Below, one piece after another: positions 34,829 through 42,907 of a stretch of DNA of 64,000 nucleotides. The notes below the pieces were generated by a model that saw only the letters and a list, made by a program, of their open reading frames with translations, was not told where the DNA came from and did not search any database. The number at the start of each line of letters is the position of its first letter. Position 1 is the stretch's first letter. This stretch comes from an uncultured Bacteroidales bacterium. Its GTDB lineage: Bacteria; Bacteroidota; Bacteroidia; Bacteroidales; UBA4417. The stretch lies in contig CAIRMR010000097.1 in assembly GCA_903879715.1 (NCBI GenBank), forward strand, positions 1 through 64,000, given 5' to 3'. A program made the position numbers and the translations under genes.

Positions 34829-36499
34829 ATGAAAGTCTTTCATAAATCTAAAGATAATCAAGGAAAAGCCGGCGCATCTTTCGGGCGGTATTTGCGTTTC
34901 GGGCGTTCCATTTATGGACGCGTGGTACTTATTATCGCCATACTGTCTGTGTTCCTGTTTGTTTCATTTGGTATTATTTTCCGATCCGTTTACGAACAAT
35001 ACCTGAATACAGTTATCCTGCAAAGCGGAAATAATGTAGGCTCGCTTGTTGAAGGTGCTTTGTACCACTCGATGATGGAAAACGACGAAGGCGCACTCCA
35101 GAATACACTCGATGTAATTCATACACTGCCTGGTATTGACGATGTGAATATGTACGACAGCAACGATAGTCTTATTTATTCTTCTTTTTCACCTGATACT
35201 GCTACTGACATCAATCCGAATTGTAAAAGTTGTCACAAAAACATGGCAACTATGTTTCCCGGTAAAGAGAAATCGTACAAAATTATTAAAGCTGACAGCG
35301 AATGTAAGATGAGTAAAGTGCCTAGTGGACAAAGGCATCTGCTGATCCGTTCACCTATACTTAATTCGAAATCCTGTTACGAAAGCTCATGCCATTATCA
35401 TGCTAAAACCGACAAAATTTTAGGTTCGCTGGTAATTAAAGTTCCTTTGAAAGACCTGGATGCTGCTGTTAAAAAGTCATCCCTCGAATTCTATCTGCTG
35501 GCTATTTTAACAACTCTTTTATTGGCTTCATTTTTAGTGCTCTTCACCCGGAAAGAGATAAAAGATCCCCTGGGAGAACTGATCAAAGCCAGTATTGCAG
35601 TTGCCAGCGGAGATAAAAATACCCGGGTCGAAATAAAACCCAATCAACTGGATGATATGCGGATGGTTTCAGTGGCATTTAACGATATGCTTGATAATTT
35701 GCAGACTGCAACTACCGAATTGGAAAACTGGTCGCAGCAGCTCGAATATAAAGTTCAGAAAAAATCGGAGGAATTGGGAACTGCCCAAAGTGAGTTGATT
35801 CATATCGAACGTCTTGCATCGCTAGGGAAATTGTCATCTTCGGTGGCTCACGAGATAAACAATCCATTGTCAGGAATACTGGTCTATACCAAGTTGGTCC
35901 ATAAGCTTCTTAGTAATCCTGATCTCACAGATGCCAAAAAGGAAGTAATGCTAAAGCATCTGAAAATGATTGAGGCTGAAACCAAGCGTTGCGGTGATAT
36001 CGTTAAAGGCTTGCTCGATTTCTCGAAAAAAGATCAGGAAGATTTTGAACCGAAGCATCTTCACGAAATCCTGCACGAAACCTATGATCTGATGTCGCAC
36101 CCGGTAAAGATTGCGAATATTAGCCTATTGACTGATTTTACTGCAAAATCAGATTTGATCTATTGCAGCCCGAACCAGATTAAGCAAGCCTGTGTGGCAA
36201 TGCTTGTTAATTCAACGGAAGCTATAACGGAGAATGGCGAAATTGTGGTAAGGACTTCAAACCCTGATCAGGATATTATAAAGCTCGAAATATCCGATAA
36301 CGGAATTGGTATTTCGGACGAGGATATACCGCATATTTTCGAGCCTTTCTTTTCAACAAAGCAGCAGGTACGCGGAATCGGGCTGGGACTGCCCATTGTT
36401 CATGGCATTATACAAAGCCATAAAGGGAAAATCCAGGTTAAGTCCGAACCCGGTCAAGGCACTACTATTTCAATCCTATTACCTATAATCAGAAGTTAA
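34829..36499 (+). CDS. Sensor histidine kinase with di-heme-type periplasmic domain
   Basis: A 556-residue kinase from the ATG at 34829. A first transmembrane helix (about 32-52) precedes a periplasmic Cache/PAS-like sensor domain with two c-type heme motifs: C132-K-S-C135-H136 (CXXCH) and C183-x4-C188-H189 (CX4CH, the variant known from cytochrome c3). A second helix (about 220-241), a HAMP domain, the H-box (SSSVAHEINNPLSG) and a HATPase domain with N-box MLVNSTEAI and G-boxes DNGIGI and GIGLGLPI complete it. The domain should sense redox state or a small ligand such as NO through heme. It is followed 11 bases later by the sigma-54 activator, its likely partner. Heme attachment is inferred from the motifs. 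Confidence 0.9.
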   Translation: MKVFHKSKDNQGKAGASFGRYLRFGRSIYGRVVLIIAILSVFLFVSFGIIFRSVYEQYLNTVILQSGNNVGSLVEGALYHSMMENDEGALQNTLDVIHTLPGIDDVNMYDSNDSLIYSSFSPDTATDINPNCKSCHKNMATMFPGKEKSYKIIKADSECKMSKVPSGQRHLLIRSPILNSKSCYESSCHYHAKTDKILGSLVIKVPLKDLDAAVKKSSLEFYLLAILTTLLLASFLVLFTRKEIKDPLGELIKASIAVASGDKNTRVEIKPNQLDDMRMVSVAFNDMLDNLQTATTELENWSQQLEYKVQKKSEELGTAQSELIHIERLASLGKLSSSVAHEINNPLSGILVYTKLVHKLLSNPDLTDAKKEVMLKHLKMIEAETKRCGDIVKGLLDFSKKDQEDFEPKHLHEILHETYDLMSHPVKIANISLLTDFTAKSDLIYCSPNQIKQACVAMLVNSTEAITENGEIVVRTSNPDQDIIKLEISDNGIGISDEDIPHIFEPFFSTKQQVRGIGLGLPIVHGIIQSHKGKIQVKSEPGQGTTISILLPIIRS

Positions 36500-36510
36500 G
36501 GAAACTAATT

Positions 36511-37845
36511 ATGGAAAAGAAAATATCGATATTGATTGTCGACGATGAAGAATCCGTCAGGGAATCACTGAACCTTTGGTTTACTGAAGATGGTTACCGG
36601 GTTGAATGTGCCGAAAACGCAAAACAAGCCCTGTCAATTCTCGAATCGGACGTTTTTGACATCATTCTCACTGATCTCAAAATGCCTGGCATGGACGGAT
36701 TGGAATTGCTCCAGCGGATCAAAACGCTTAACAAGGATTCGATAATTATTGTAATGACGGCTTTTGCCACCGTTGATACAGCCGTCAGAGCATTAAAGGA
36801 AGGCGCATTCGATTATGTCACAAAACCTTTTGATCCGGATGATTTATCACACCTGATCCGGAATGCTACAAAGCAGATTTCGCTGGCACAGGAAAACGAA
36901 ACGTTAAAGAAACGGGTCGACTCATTGGAAAGTGTCGAGGACCTGATTGGCAAAAGTGAAGCTATTAAACTGGTATTAAAAGAAGTTGAAAGCGTGGCTC
37001 CGACAAATTCGTCGGTTATAATTACCGGCGAAAGCGGCACAGGTAAAGAACTTGTCGCAAGGGCTATTCACGCTAATTCGCTTCGCAAATTCTATCCATT
37101 GGTAAGTGTACATTGCGGAGCTCTCACCGAAAGTTTATTGGAAAGTGAGTTGTTCGGACACGAAAAAGGCGCCTTTACCGGAGCATTATACAACCGCAAA
37201 GGCCGTTTCGAGATGGCCGACAGCGGCACTATTTTCCTGGATGAAATTGCCACCATTTCGCAAAAGATGCAGGTTGAACTTTTACGCGTTTTGGAAACAA
37301 AGAGATTTATGCGGGTAGGAGGGAACAAGGAAATTTCTTCCGATTTTCGGGTCATTTGTGCAACAAACCGCGATCTGAAAGGCATGGTTGAGAAGGGAAC
37401 TTTCCGCGAGGATTTGTATTACCGGCTTAATGTGATGAATATTCATGTGCCGCCATTGCGCGAACGCATTGAAGATATTCCGTTGCTTGTCGATTATTTC
37501 ATTAAAAAGTATTGTACATCAATGAATAAGCCGCTCATTACTATTGAGCCGGCAGCGTTGAAACGTATCATAGGATACCAGTTTCCCGGCAATATACGTG
37601 AACTGGAGAATATGATAGAACGCGCAATTGTGGTTGGAAGCGGGAAGAAAATAGTATTGAAAGATTTACCTTTTGGTAAGGATACTATTGATAGTTCAGT
37701 CGAAAGCCTTGATGATTTTGAAAAAGCGTTTATCCTTCAGATTCTGAATAAATACAGCTGGAATATTTCGCGTACGGCTCATGCGTTAAAGGTGGATAGG
37801 GTTACGCTTTATAATAAGATCAAGAAATATGGGCTGAAGGCGTGA
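36511..37845 (+). CDS. NtrC-family sigma-54-dependent response regulator
   Basis: A 444-residue regulator. The receiver domain has D11-D12 and phospho-acceptor D55 in ILTDLKMPG. The AAA+ domain has Walker A GESGTGKE, the sigma-54 contact loop GAFTGA, Walker B GTIFLDEI, and the arginine-finger region. A Fis-type helix-turn-helix ends the protein (NISRTAHALKVDRVTLYNKI). It is activated by its kinase and opens sigma-54 promoters. The nearest sigma-54-like promoter is at 29829, upstream of the Fe-S/NrfD operon, with paired dyads at activator-site distance. It is 11 bases after the kinase gene. Confidence 0.95.
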   Translation: MEKKISILIVDDEESVRESLNLWFTEDGYRVECAENAKQALSILESDVFDIILTDLKMPGMDGLELLQRIKTLNKDSIIIVMTAFATVDTAVRALKEGAFDYVTKPFDPDDLSHLIRNATKQISLAQENETLKKRVDSLESVEDLIGKSEAIKLVLKEVESVAPTNSSVIITGESGTGKELVARAIHANSLRKFYPLVSVHCGALTESLLESELFGHEKGAFTGALYNRKGRFEMADSGTIFLDEIATISQKMQVELLRVLETKRFMRVGGNKEISSDFRVICATNRDLKGMVEKGTFREDLYYRLNVMNIHVPPLRERIEDIPLLVDYFIKKYCTSMNKPLITIEPAALKRIIGYQFPGNIRELENMIERAIVVGSGKKIVLKDLPFGKDTIDSSVESLDDFEKAFILQILNKYSWNISRTAHALKVDRVTLYNKIKKYGLKA

Positions 37846-37860
37846 GGAGAAGGATTTGGG

Positions 37861-37900
37861 GATTAGGTTTTAGGGGTTGGGGTACCAGTACCCCGGGATT
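37861..37900. repeat. G-rich tract and 7-bp perfect dyad
   Basis: After the regulator stop comes a G-rich stretch and GGGGTAC (37879-37885) / GTACCCC (37888-37894) around two bases. There is no T-run. It may be a terminator-like or repeat-derived hairpin; I cannot assign a role. Confidence 0.35.
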
Positions 37901-37995
37901 CCTGTTCAAAATGTCATTCCTGAATGATTTTAACAGAATCAGCATTTTAAATTTATAATTATCTCATCAAAACTCTTAATACTGACTACTTCTGA

Positions 37996-38529
37996 ATGAA
38001 TGCTCCAGCAATAACAATCTTGTCTTTTGGCCGTTTCGAAAGAGGATTTCTTGAGAAGATATCCGAAGTTGTTATGCAGGAATATAACTGCACTGTCACT
38101 ATCAAGGAAGCGCATGTTGATATAAGCGAATATTATGATCCGGTTCGCAGGCAATACAATGGCAATAAGCTGCTTAACGAAGTTGCTTCCCTGAATATAG
38201 CAGGTAATTCCAAAACAATTGGATTATTTAGTGTTGATCTCTTTATTCCTATTCTTACTTTTATCTTCGGGCAGGCGCAATTAGGCGGACGTTCGGCAAT
38301 TGCTTCGCAATACAGGTTGAGTAACGAAAGGTACGGAATGCCTGTGGATGAAAACCTGTTGTTGCAGCGGTTTGCAAAGGAAGTTATTCATGAACTCGGG
38401 CATACTTTGGGATTGATTCATTGCCACACTCCAACATGTGTTATGCGATCAAGTACATATGTGGAGGATATTGATCAGAAAGAGGCGCAGCTTTGTGCAA
38501 AATGCCGTGATGAGTTGATTAAGATTTGA
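37996..38529 (+). CDS. Archaemetzincin-type zinc metalloprotease
   Basis: A 177-residue protein of the archaemetzincin (AmzA) family of small zinc aminopeptidase-like proteins. The catalytic zinc motif H132-E-x2-H136-x5-H142 is followed by a four-Cys structural zinc site (HCHTPTCVMRSS, then CAKC). An early aromatic/acidic segment (VDISEYYDPVRRQYNGNKLL) fits the family's N-terminal strand-helix. No signal peptide, so cytoplasmic. Length matches the family. It is more typical of archaea and sporadic in bacteria. The substrate is unknown. It is convergent with the next gene, with a hairpin between. Confidence 0.9.
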   Translation: MNAPAITILSFGRFERGFLEKISEVVMQEYNCTVTIKEAHVDISEYYDPVRRQYNGNKLLNEVASLNIAGNSKTIGLFSVDLFIPILTFIFGQAQLGGRSAIASQYRLSNERYGMPVDENLLLQRFAKEVIHELGHTLGLIHCHTPTCVMRSSTYVEDIDQKEAQLCAKCRDELIKI

Positions 38530-38616
38530 TTTTTTGATTCAAAGACATTGAAATGATTGACAATCGTAAGCGTCAGAAAATAAGGTTTGCGAATCATGGA
38601 GCTGAAGTCCGAAACG

Positions 38617-38655
38617 CAAAGTGCAAAGCGTAAAATATGTACACCTTGCACTTTG
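38617..38655. terminator. Dyad between convergent genes
   Basis: CAAAGTGCAA (38617-38626) pairs perfectly with TTGCACTTTG (38646-38655) around a 19-base loop. It sits between convergent genes; no strong T-run on either side. It may serve both, or be a fragment of a dispersed repeat. Confidence 0.4.
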
Positions 38656-38704
38656 GGTTTGACCTGATACCAGAGGATAGACTGTTAATATTAAAGCATA
38701 TATT

Positions 38705-40339
38705 TTATTCTAAATGAGCAGATACTTTTATAGCCATAGGAGGGTAGTCAATTGCCTTTTCTCTGTCAACAGGTATAAAATAGAAAATATATACAGCTTT
38801 GAGTTCTTTTTGCTCAACATTTCCTGCATACTCATCATACCCCCAGGTCCAGTTTTCAAGTTTGTAAGCTTTTTGCTCACCTACCTGCTTTATCGCCTCG
38901 GCAAAAGCCTGCTCATAAGGCTTTGATTTAGTGACCCTGATTTTGCCCTTAATTGGCCTCCACACTTTGGAAGCGTTGTACAGTGATCCGTCATTGTTGA
39001 GCTGGACAACTACTTTTCCCCCCTCCCCGACTGTTTTGACCGTATCACGCCCGATCATAATCACCCTGTTGAAAGTAATTGAAACGTTTTTCTGTTCATT
39101 CTGGATTGGCTCTGTACGTTTGCCCGTGTTTGGTACAGATTGGAGCATCATTTTCTGGCCTACAGGTTCCGAAACTTCTTTTTCTGTCCAGCCCTGTTCC
39201 CTTAAAAATTTACCGGCCATATCCAGATATTTCGATTCCCCAAACTGCTTAGCTCCATCTTCAAACATTCTCTCCCCAAATATATATACAGAACCCGATG
39301 CATTATTGATCTTTACCTCAGGAATTCCTCTTACTTTCAGTTTTGTACCTGAATATCTCCATCCTTCTTTGTCCTGAAAGGTTTCTCTCTTATATTTCTC
39401 AGGCCATGGCAACGGGATCAGTTCAAAAACCGGCAGCAATTCCGGAATATGAAGATGGAATTGTGGAACATTGCTTGCAAATCCCGATAAAAACTGAATA
39501 TGAAGGTATGCACCTGAAGGATTTGGCTTATTAGTAAAAGTCTGGTCGAAAAGTGGTGTAGTTGATTTGGAAATGCCGCCCGTAGTAATACACAACGGGC
39601 AGTTGTAGCTCAAACGGTGCAATCCCCATATAAACGCGTCAGCAACATCATAGCCCTGGTTGTTGTAATAGTCCCAGATTTTATTTGTTTCAGTTTCCCA
39701 GCAGTATGCTAAAGTAGAAGAACCGCAAGCCATTCTTAATTCCGGGCTCAGTACCGGGCCCCAGCGTTCATATACATTTCGCATGGCATATGAGTCAGCA
39801 GATCCATCAAAATCTTCAGGACACGTATATGCTTCTGTAGACCCGGTACAGTTCACCGGACCGTGAGCAAATACCTCACAGGAACATTGCCAGAAATATC
39901 TCAATAAGCCATGAGACTTATCATCGCAATTACCCAGCTTCATACTGGGTAGCGTAGCCGAATTTCCTAAGGTGTTAAAAGTTGTCGGATTGCCATGACC
40001 GGCATAGAAGAAAAGCATTGACTGATCAATCCCGCTGCTTGCATCACAATCTTTGCCTGATGTAACTTTACCAATGTCATAATAATTGTTGTTCGTGTTT
40101 GTCGAACCGACATGCATATGCGACTTTGTCCATGTATCAGGACAATAATTACTTGCCATATTATTACCATTCATATCCTTTCCGGTAAGGAACTCTTCTG
40201 CGGTATTAATATGCCAGTCGGTGTTTCCATGAGCTGTTTTCACTGAGTTCAGCTTTGGATTAAGGGGACAGCAGGAGGTATAAAACACTCCCGCAAAAAC
40301 CAATAAAATCGATGTAAGGAAGTTTCCGTTTGTCTTCAT
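38705..40339 (-). CDS. Caspase-like lipoprotein (DUF6345-type)
   Basis: A 544-residue lipoprotein: the N-terminus is a lipoprotein signal with Cys at 23 (FYTSCC). Residues 40-260 resemble the DUF6345 / caspase-like fold family: a hydrophobic strand ending FFYAGHGNP (His115) and later FWQCSCEVFAHG (Cys152/Cys154), the order His-Gly then Cys seen in clan CD cysteine proteases. Many other Cys residues suggest disulfides. Residues 270-544 form a separate Thr/Lys-rich region with no family I recognise. Cell-envelope location is expected. Family membership is from memory of the motif; protease activity is a hypothesis. Confidence 0.65.
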   Translation of the reverse strand: MKTNGNFLTSILLVFAGVFYTSCCPLNPKLNSVKTAHGNTDWHINTAEEFLTGKDMNGNNMASNYCPDTWTKSHMHVGSTNTNNNYYDIGKVTSGKDCDASSGIDQSMLFFYAGHGNPTTFNTLGNSATLPSMKLGNCDDKSHGLLRYFWQCSCEVFAHGPVNCTGSTEAYTCPEDFDGSADSYAMRNVYERWGPVLSPELRMACGSSTLAYCWETETNKIWDYYNNQGYDVADAFIWGLHRLSYNCPLCITTGGISKSTTPLFDQTFTNKPNPSGAYLHIQFLSGFASNVPQFHLHIPELLPVFELIPLPWPEKYKRETFQDKEGWRYSGTKLKVRGIPEVKINNASGSVYIFGERMFEDGAKQFGESKYLDMAGKFLREQGWTEKEVSEPVGQKMMLQSVPNTGKRTEPIQNEQKNVSITFNRVIMIGRDTVKTVGEGGKVVVQLNNDGSLYNASKVWRPIKGKIRVTKSKPYEQAFAEAIKQVGEQKAYKLENWTWGYDEYAGNVEQKELKAVYIFYFIPVDREKAIDYPPMAIKVSAHLE

Positions 40340-40631
40340 TTTTCGTTTTTTTGTTAAATGAAAATAAATTCAAAACCAGGATTGGAGAAAAGATATATTT
40401 GAGCGGGATTTCAGTATGCTTTAAGCAAGTATATAGTATTGCCAGATATGATGTTACTATAAAGTTACAACAAAATTTTATAAATTGGATTTTTTATGTC
40501 ATAATTTATTGGACAAGGCTATGATTCAGATTATTCCTCTGTTTACATAAATTCGAATTTCGTGCCATGATTCCTGACACTTTATAAAACCTTTGCCATT
40601 TCAAAAGTCAATACATTTGGAATTTGTACTG
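40340..40631. other. Intergenic region
   Basis: AT-rich spacer between two minus-strand lipoprotein genes. Nothing recognised in this part; the repeat element to its right is listed separately. Confidence 0.4.
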
Positions 40632-40750
40632 ACGCGGATTATCAGCCTCCGGCTGATGAGATCCCTGCTTGCATCAGGCAAGATATCGCTTAGTTTTCCG
40701 TTTCGCTCATGAGACCGCTGCACTAAGTTCGCAAAGATGCAAATCCGCGC
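40632..40750. repeat. Compact multi-hairpin element
   Basis: About 118 bases bounded by an 8-bp perfect inverted repeat, CGCGGATT (40633-40640) and AATCCGCG (40742-40749). Inside is a perfect 7-bp hairpin (ATCAGCC/GGCTGAT, 40641-40657) and a smaller one (CTTGC/GCAAG) at about 40668-40682. It has the nested architecture of a BIME or MITE-type dispersed repeat. Confidence 0.55.
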
Positions 40751-40831
40751 CAGAAAGGGAGCAAGCAGTTGCTATTAACCGATCGAATATCATGTACTTA
40801 TGGGACATTGGTAGTGAAATTACAAATATTA

Positions 40832-41791
40832 TTAATTTGCGGAAATCTTCTCCTGAGAGAAATAGAACTCTGTGCTGTCAGGCATCGGGAGATACTCACC
40901 TGGCTGGGTTCCCGGCAAAACTCCAAAACTCCGGACTGCCCGAATAGAATAGCTGTGAAATTTATTATTGCAACTCTGCCGGCCACTGCTAAAGTACTGG
41001 GTATATGCATTTAAATAATCACACTCTGAACTACTCCAATAGCTGGCAGTAGTAAAATTCCCAAATCCATTGTTTTTCAAATTGGTATACATTAGTCCCA
41101 ATTCATCCCTGGAAGGTAAGAACCAATCATCAAAACCATTCAAAATCAGGTCATCGCAAAACTTAGCCGCATAGAAACCATTTCCAAGGATACTTACAAG
41201 TGAGCTGGTATTCGTTGACCCGGAACCAATAGCATTACTGGTTGTACCGTAGTAAATGTAACCTTGAGAATACCAGGGAACACTTGTACCCTGGTCGTTT
41301 TGAGCACAAACAAGTCCACGCTGATTTGGGTAGGTTCCACTCAAATAGAAAATAATACCTCCCTGGTATGTATCACCAACAGATAAGGCTGTGGATGAAA
41401 CTGTTGTAAACGCAATATCCGGGCCATAACCGATACCTGCTGAATTTACAGCATAAGCCCTGACATGATACCTTTTGCCAGGTAATAAATCAGTTATATT
41501 ACTTGTAAAAATGCCGGTACCAGTTCCGTCGGAAGTTTTAAAATCAGATATAGCCGGATCGGCTGAAGTAAACCAACAAACGCCTCTTGCTGTAATGGAA
41601 GCTCCTCCATCACTTACAATATTGCCTCCGCTTGTAGCCGAAGTTTGAGTTATACTAGAAATTGCTTCTGTATTTAAAGTTGGTTTCTGAGCTTCAGGCT
41701 TGTTTTGATCTGTTTCACAACTACTGATAAATAATAGCAGTGTAAAAGTCAGGATAAACTGAAAAGTAAAAAAAACAATTTGTTTTTTCAT
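40832..41791 (-). CDS. Lipoprotein with fibronectin-like domain and DUF1566/Lcl-type domain
   Basis: A 319-residue lipoprotein: the signal ends at a lipobox (LLFISSC), then a fibronectin-III-like domain (about 35-130, ITQTSATSGGNIVSDGGASITARGVCWF, a common Bacteroidota module). After it comes a DUF1566/Lcl-type C-lectin-like domain (about 133-290) with GDTYQGGIIFYL, DDWFLPSRDELGLMY and SYWSSSE. Such domains are found in surface proteins of Bacteroidetes and Fibrobacteres and are thought to bind ligands. The exact function is unknown. Confidence 0.85.
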   Translation of the reverse strand: MKKQIVFFTFQFILTFTLLLFISSCETDQNKPEAQKPTLNTEAISSITQTSATSGGNIVSDGGASITARGVCWFTSADPAISDFKTSDGTGTGIFTSNITDLLPGKRYHVRAYAVNSAGIGYGPDIAFTTVSSTALSVGDTYQGGIIFYLSGTYPNQRGLVCAQNDQGTSVPWYSQGYIYYGTTSNAIGSGSTNTSSLVSILGNGFYAAKFCDDLILNGFDDWFLPSRDELGLMYTNLKNNGFGNFTTASYWSSSECDYLNAYTQYFSSGRQSCNNKFHSYSIRAVRSFGVLPGTQPGEYLPMPDSTEFYFSQEKISAN

Positions 41792-42380
41792 AATCTATTT
41801 TCCTGCTATCTAATTGAAGGCTGCGGATTAAAGCAGACTGAAAATTGGTAACGGCTGAGGCTCCCGTTACGCTGGACAAATAATGGCAAGTGGCGGATTA
41901 TTCGGCTACGCACTTGCTGCTTTGTTTGCGCGCGACTCCCGACGCATGACCTTCTACATATATTACCTCATACTCAATAATTGCACTTTAATCCATTCAA
42001 CAATTGTGAATGTTACAAAATACACTTCATCACTATCAACTGTTTTGTCTTTGTCGTATTTAGTTATGCAAGATAAATAAAATAATTATATAAAGGTGAA
42101 TGTTACTGGCACGCGACGGGAGACACGCGTCCAATGCTAATAAGGTAAGGGATTTTATTAAAAAAGTTTTTAACGCAAAGTACGCTAAGGAGGCGCAAAG
42201 TGCCGCAAAGCTATTAATCGCAAAATTTCTTTGCATAACCCTGTCTGCCGCCAGGCAGGTCTGCGAATCGCTCTGCCGTTCAGTTCGGAAGGCTTACTGC
42301 ATCGCTCTGCGGTTCAAATTTTATGCTTTTCCCTTCTAACACGGAAACTATCTCATCGAAGGTAATCCTATCGCGTGGTT
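41792..42380. repeat. Repeat-rich intergenic DNA with REP-like units
   Basis: A G/C-rich patch at 41920-41951 and one at 42110-42132 are variants of one unit, GCACGCGTCGGGAGACGCGC-type; the first is inverted relative to the second. A third copy is at 45933-45953. A degenerate block of AACGCAAAG-like units lies at 42170-42230. No coding capacity is credible here. Confidence 0.5.
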
Positions 42381-42564
42381 TTATAAATCCAAAACGATAA
42401 CATTATCCAATAATCCTTTTTTTTCTCTATAATCCATGGTATTGCTATGTCCATAGTCTTCTGGTCTTAACACCTAGCCTTCTTCAACAGGGTTATTGTG
42501 TATAATCCTGATTATCTCAGTAATTACTTTATTGCTCCACAATTCAATTGGTTTATTATCATGC
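42381..42564 (-). pseudogene. Relic C-terminus of a REP-associated tyrosine transposase (RAYT)
   Basis: On the minus strand the translation reads HDNKPIELWSNKVITEII, RIIHNNPVEEG, a stop, then VLRPEDYGHSNTMDYREKKG and LLDNVIVLDL. This is the conserved end of Y1-type RAYT transposases of Bacteroidota (PIELWS, IHNNPV, PEDY, SxxxxY motifs). The catalytic HUH and Tyr part is missing and one in-frame stop interrupts the fragment. REP-like hairpins lie immediately beside it (42578-42596). Confidence 0.75.
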
Positions 42565-42577
42565 CTCCGGTTCGAGC

Positions 42578-42596
42578 GCGTCTTTATTTCAGACGC
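42578..42596. repeat. REP-like hairpin, left copy
   Basis: GCGTCT (42578-42583) pairs with AGACGC (42591-42596) around TTATTTC. A diverged copy of this hairpin and about 100 flanking bases is at 46440-46500, past the GH10 gene. Confidence 0.6.
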
Positions 42597-42907
42597 TTGC
42601 GGGCACAAATTTTTCTAATATGATTTCAATTCCAGGCTCTCGAAAATTATTTCAAACGGAGCATCTTTTCCGGCATAGTTCCGGGCGGAACTTAGAGAAA
42701 TAATAAGATAGACAGTGTACTTTATTCGGTATCTGTAGTCGCAGACTACGGATAGCTCTTGTTTATTTTTATTTTACGGAAGACTAAGGCCAGCAGGGTA
42801 GCGTGAGGGAGTTTATACCACCATGCGAAAGGATTACTTTCGGTGAGATTGTTCGAGCGGTAGCGGGAGTTTGTTGGTATATTGCATTTTTATCCTTTGT
42901 ATTCCTG

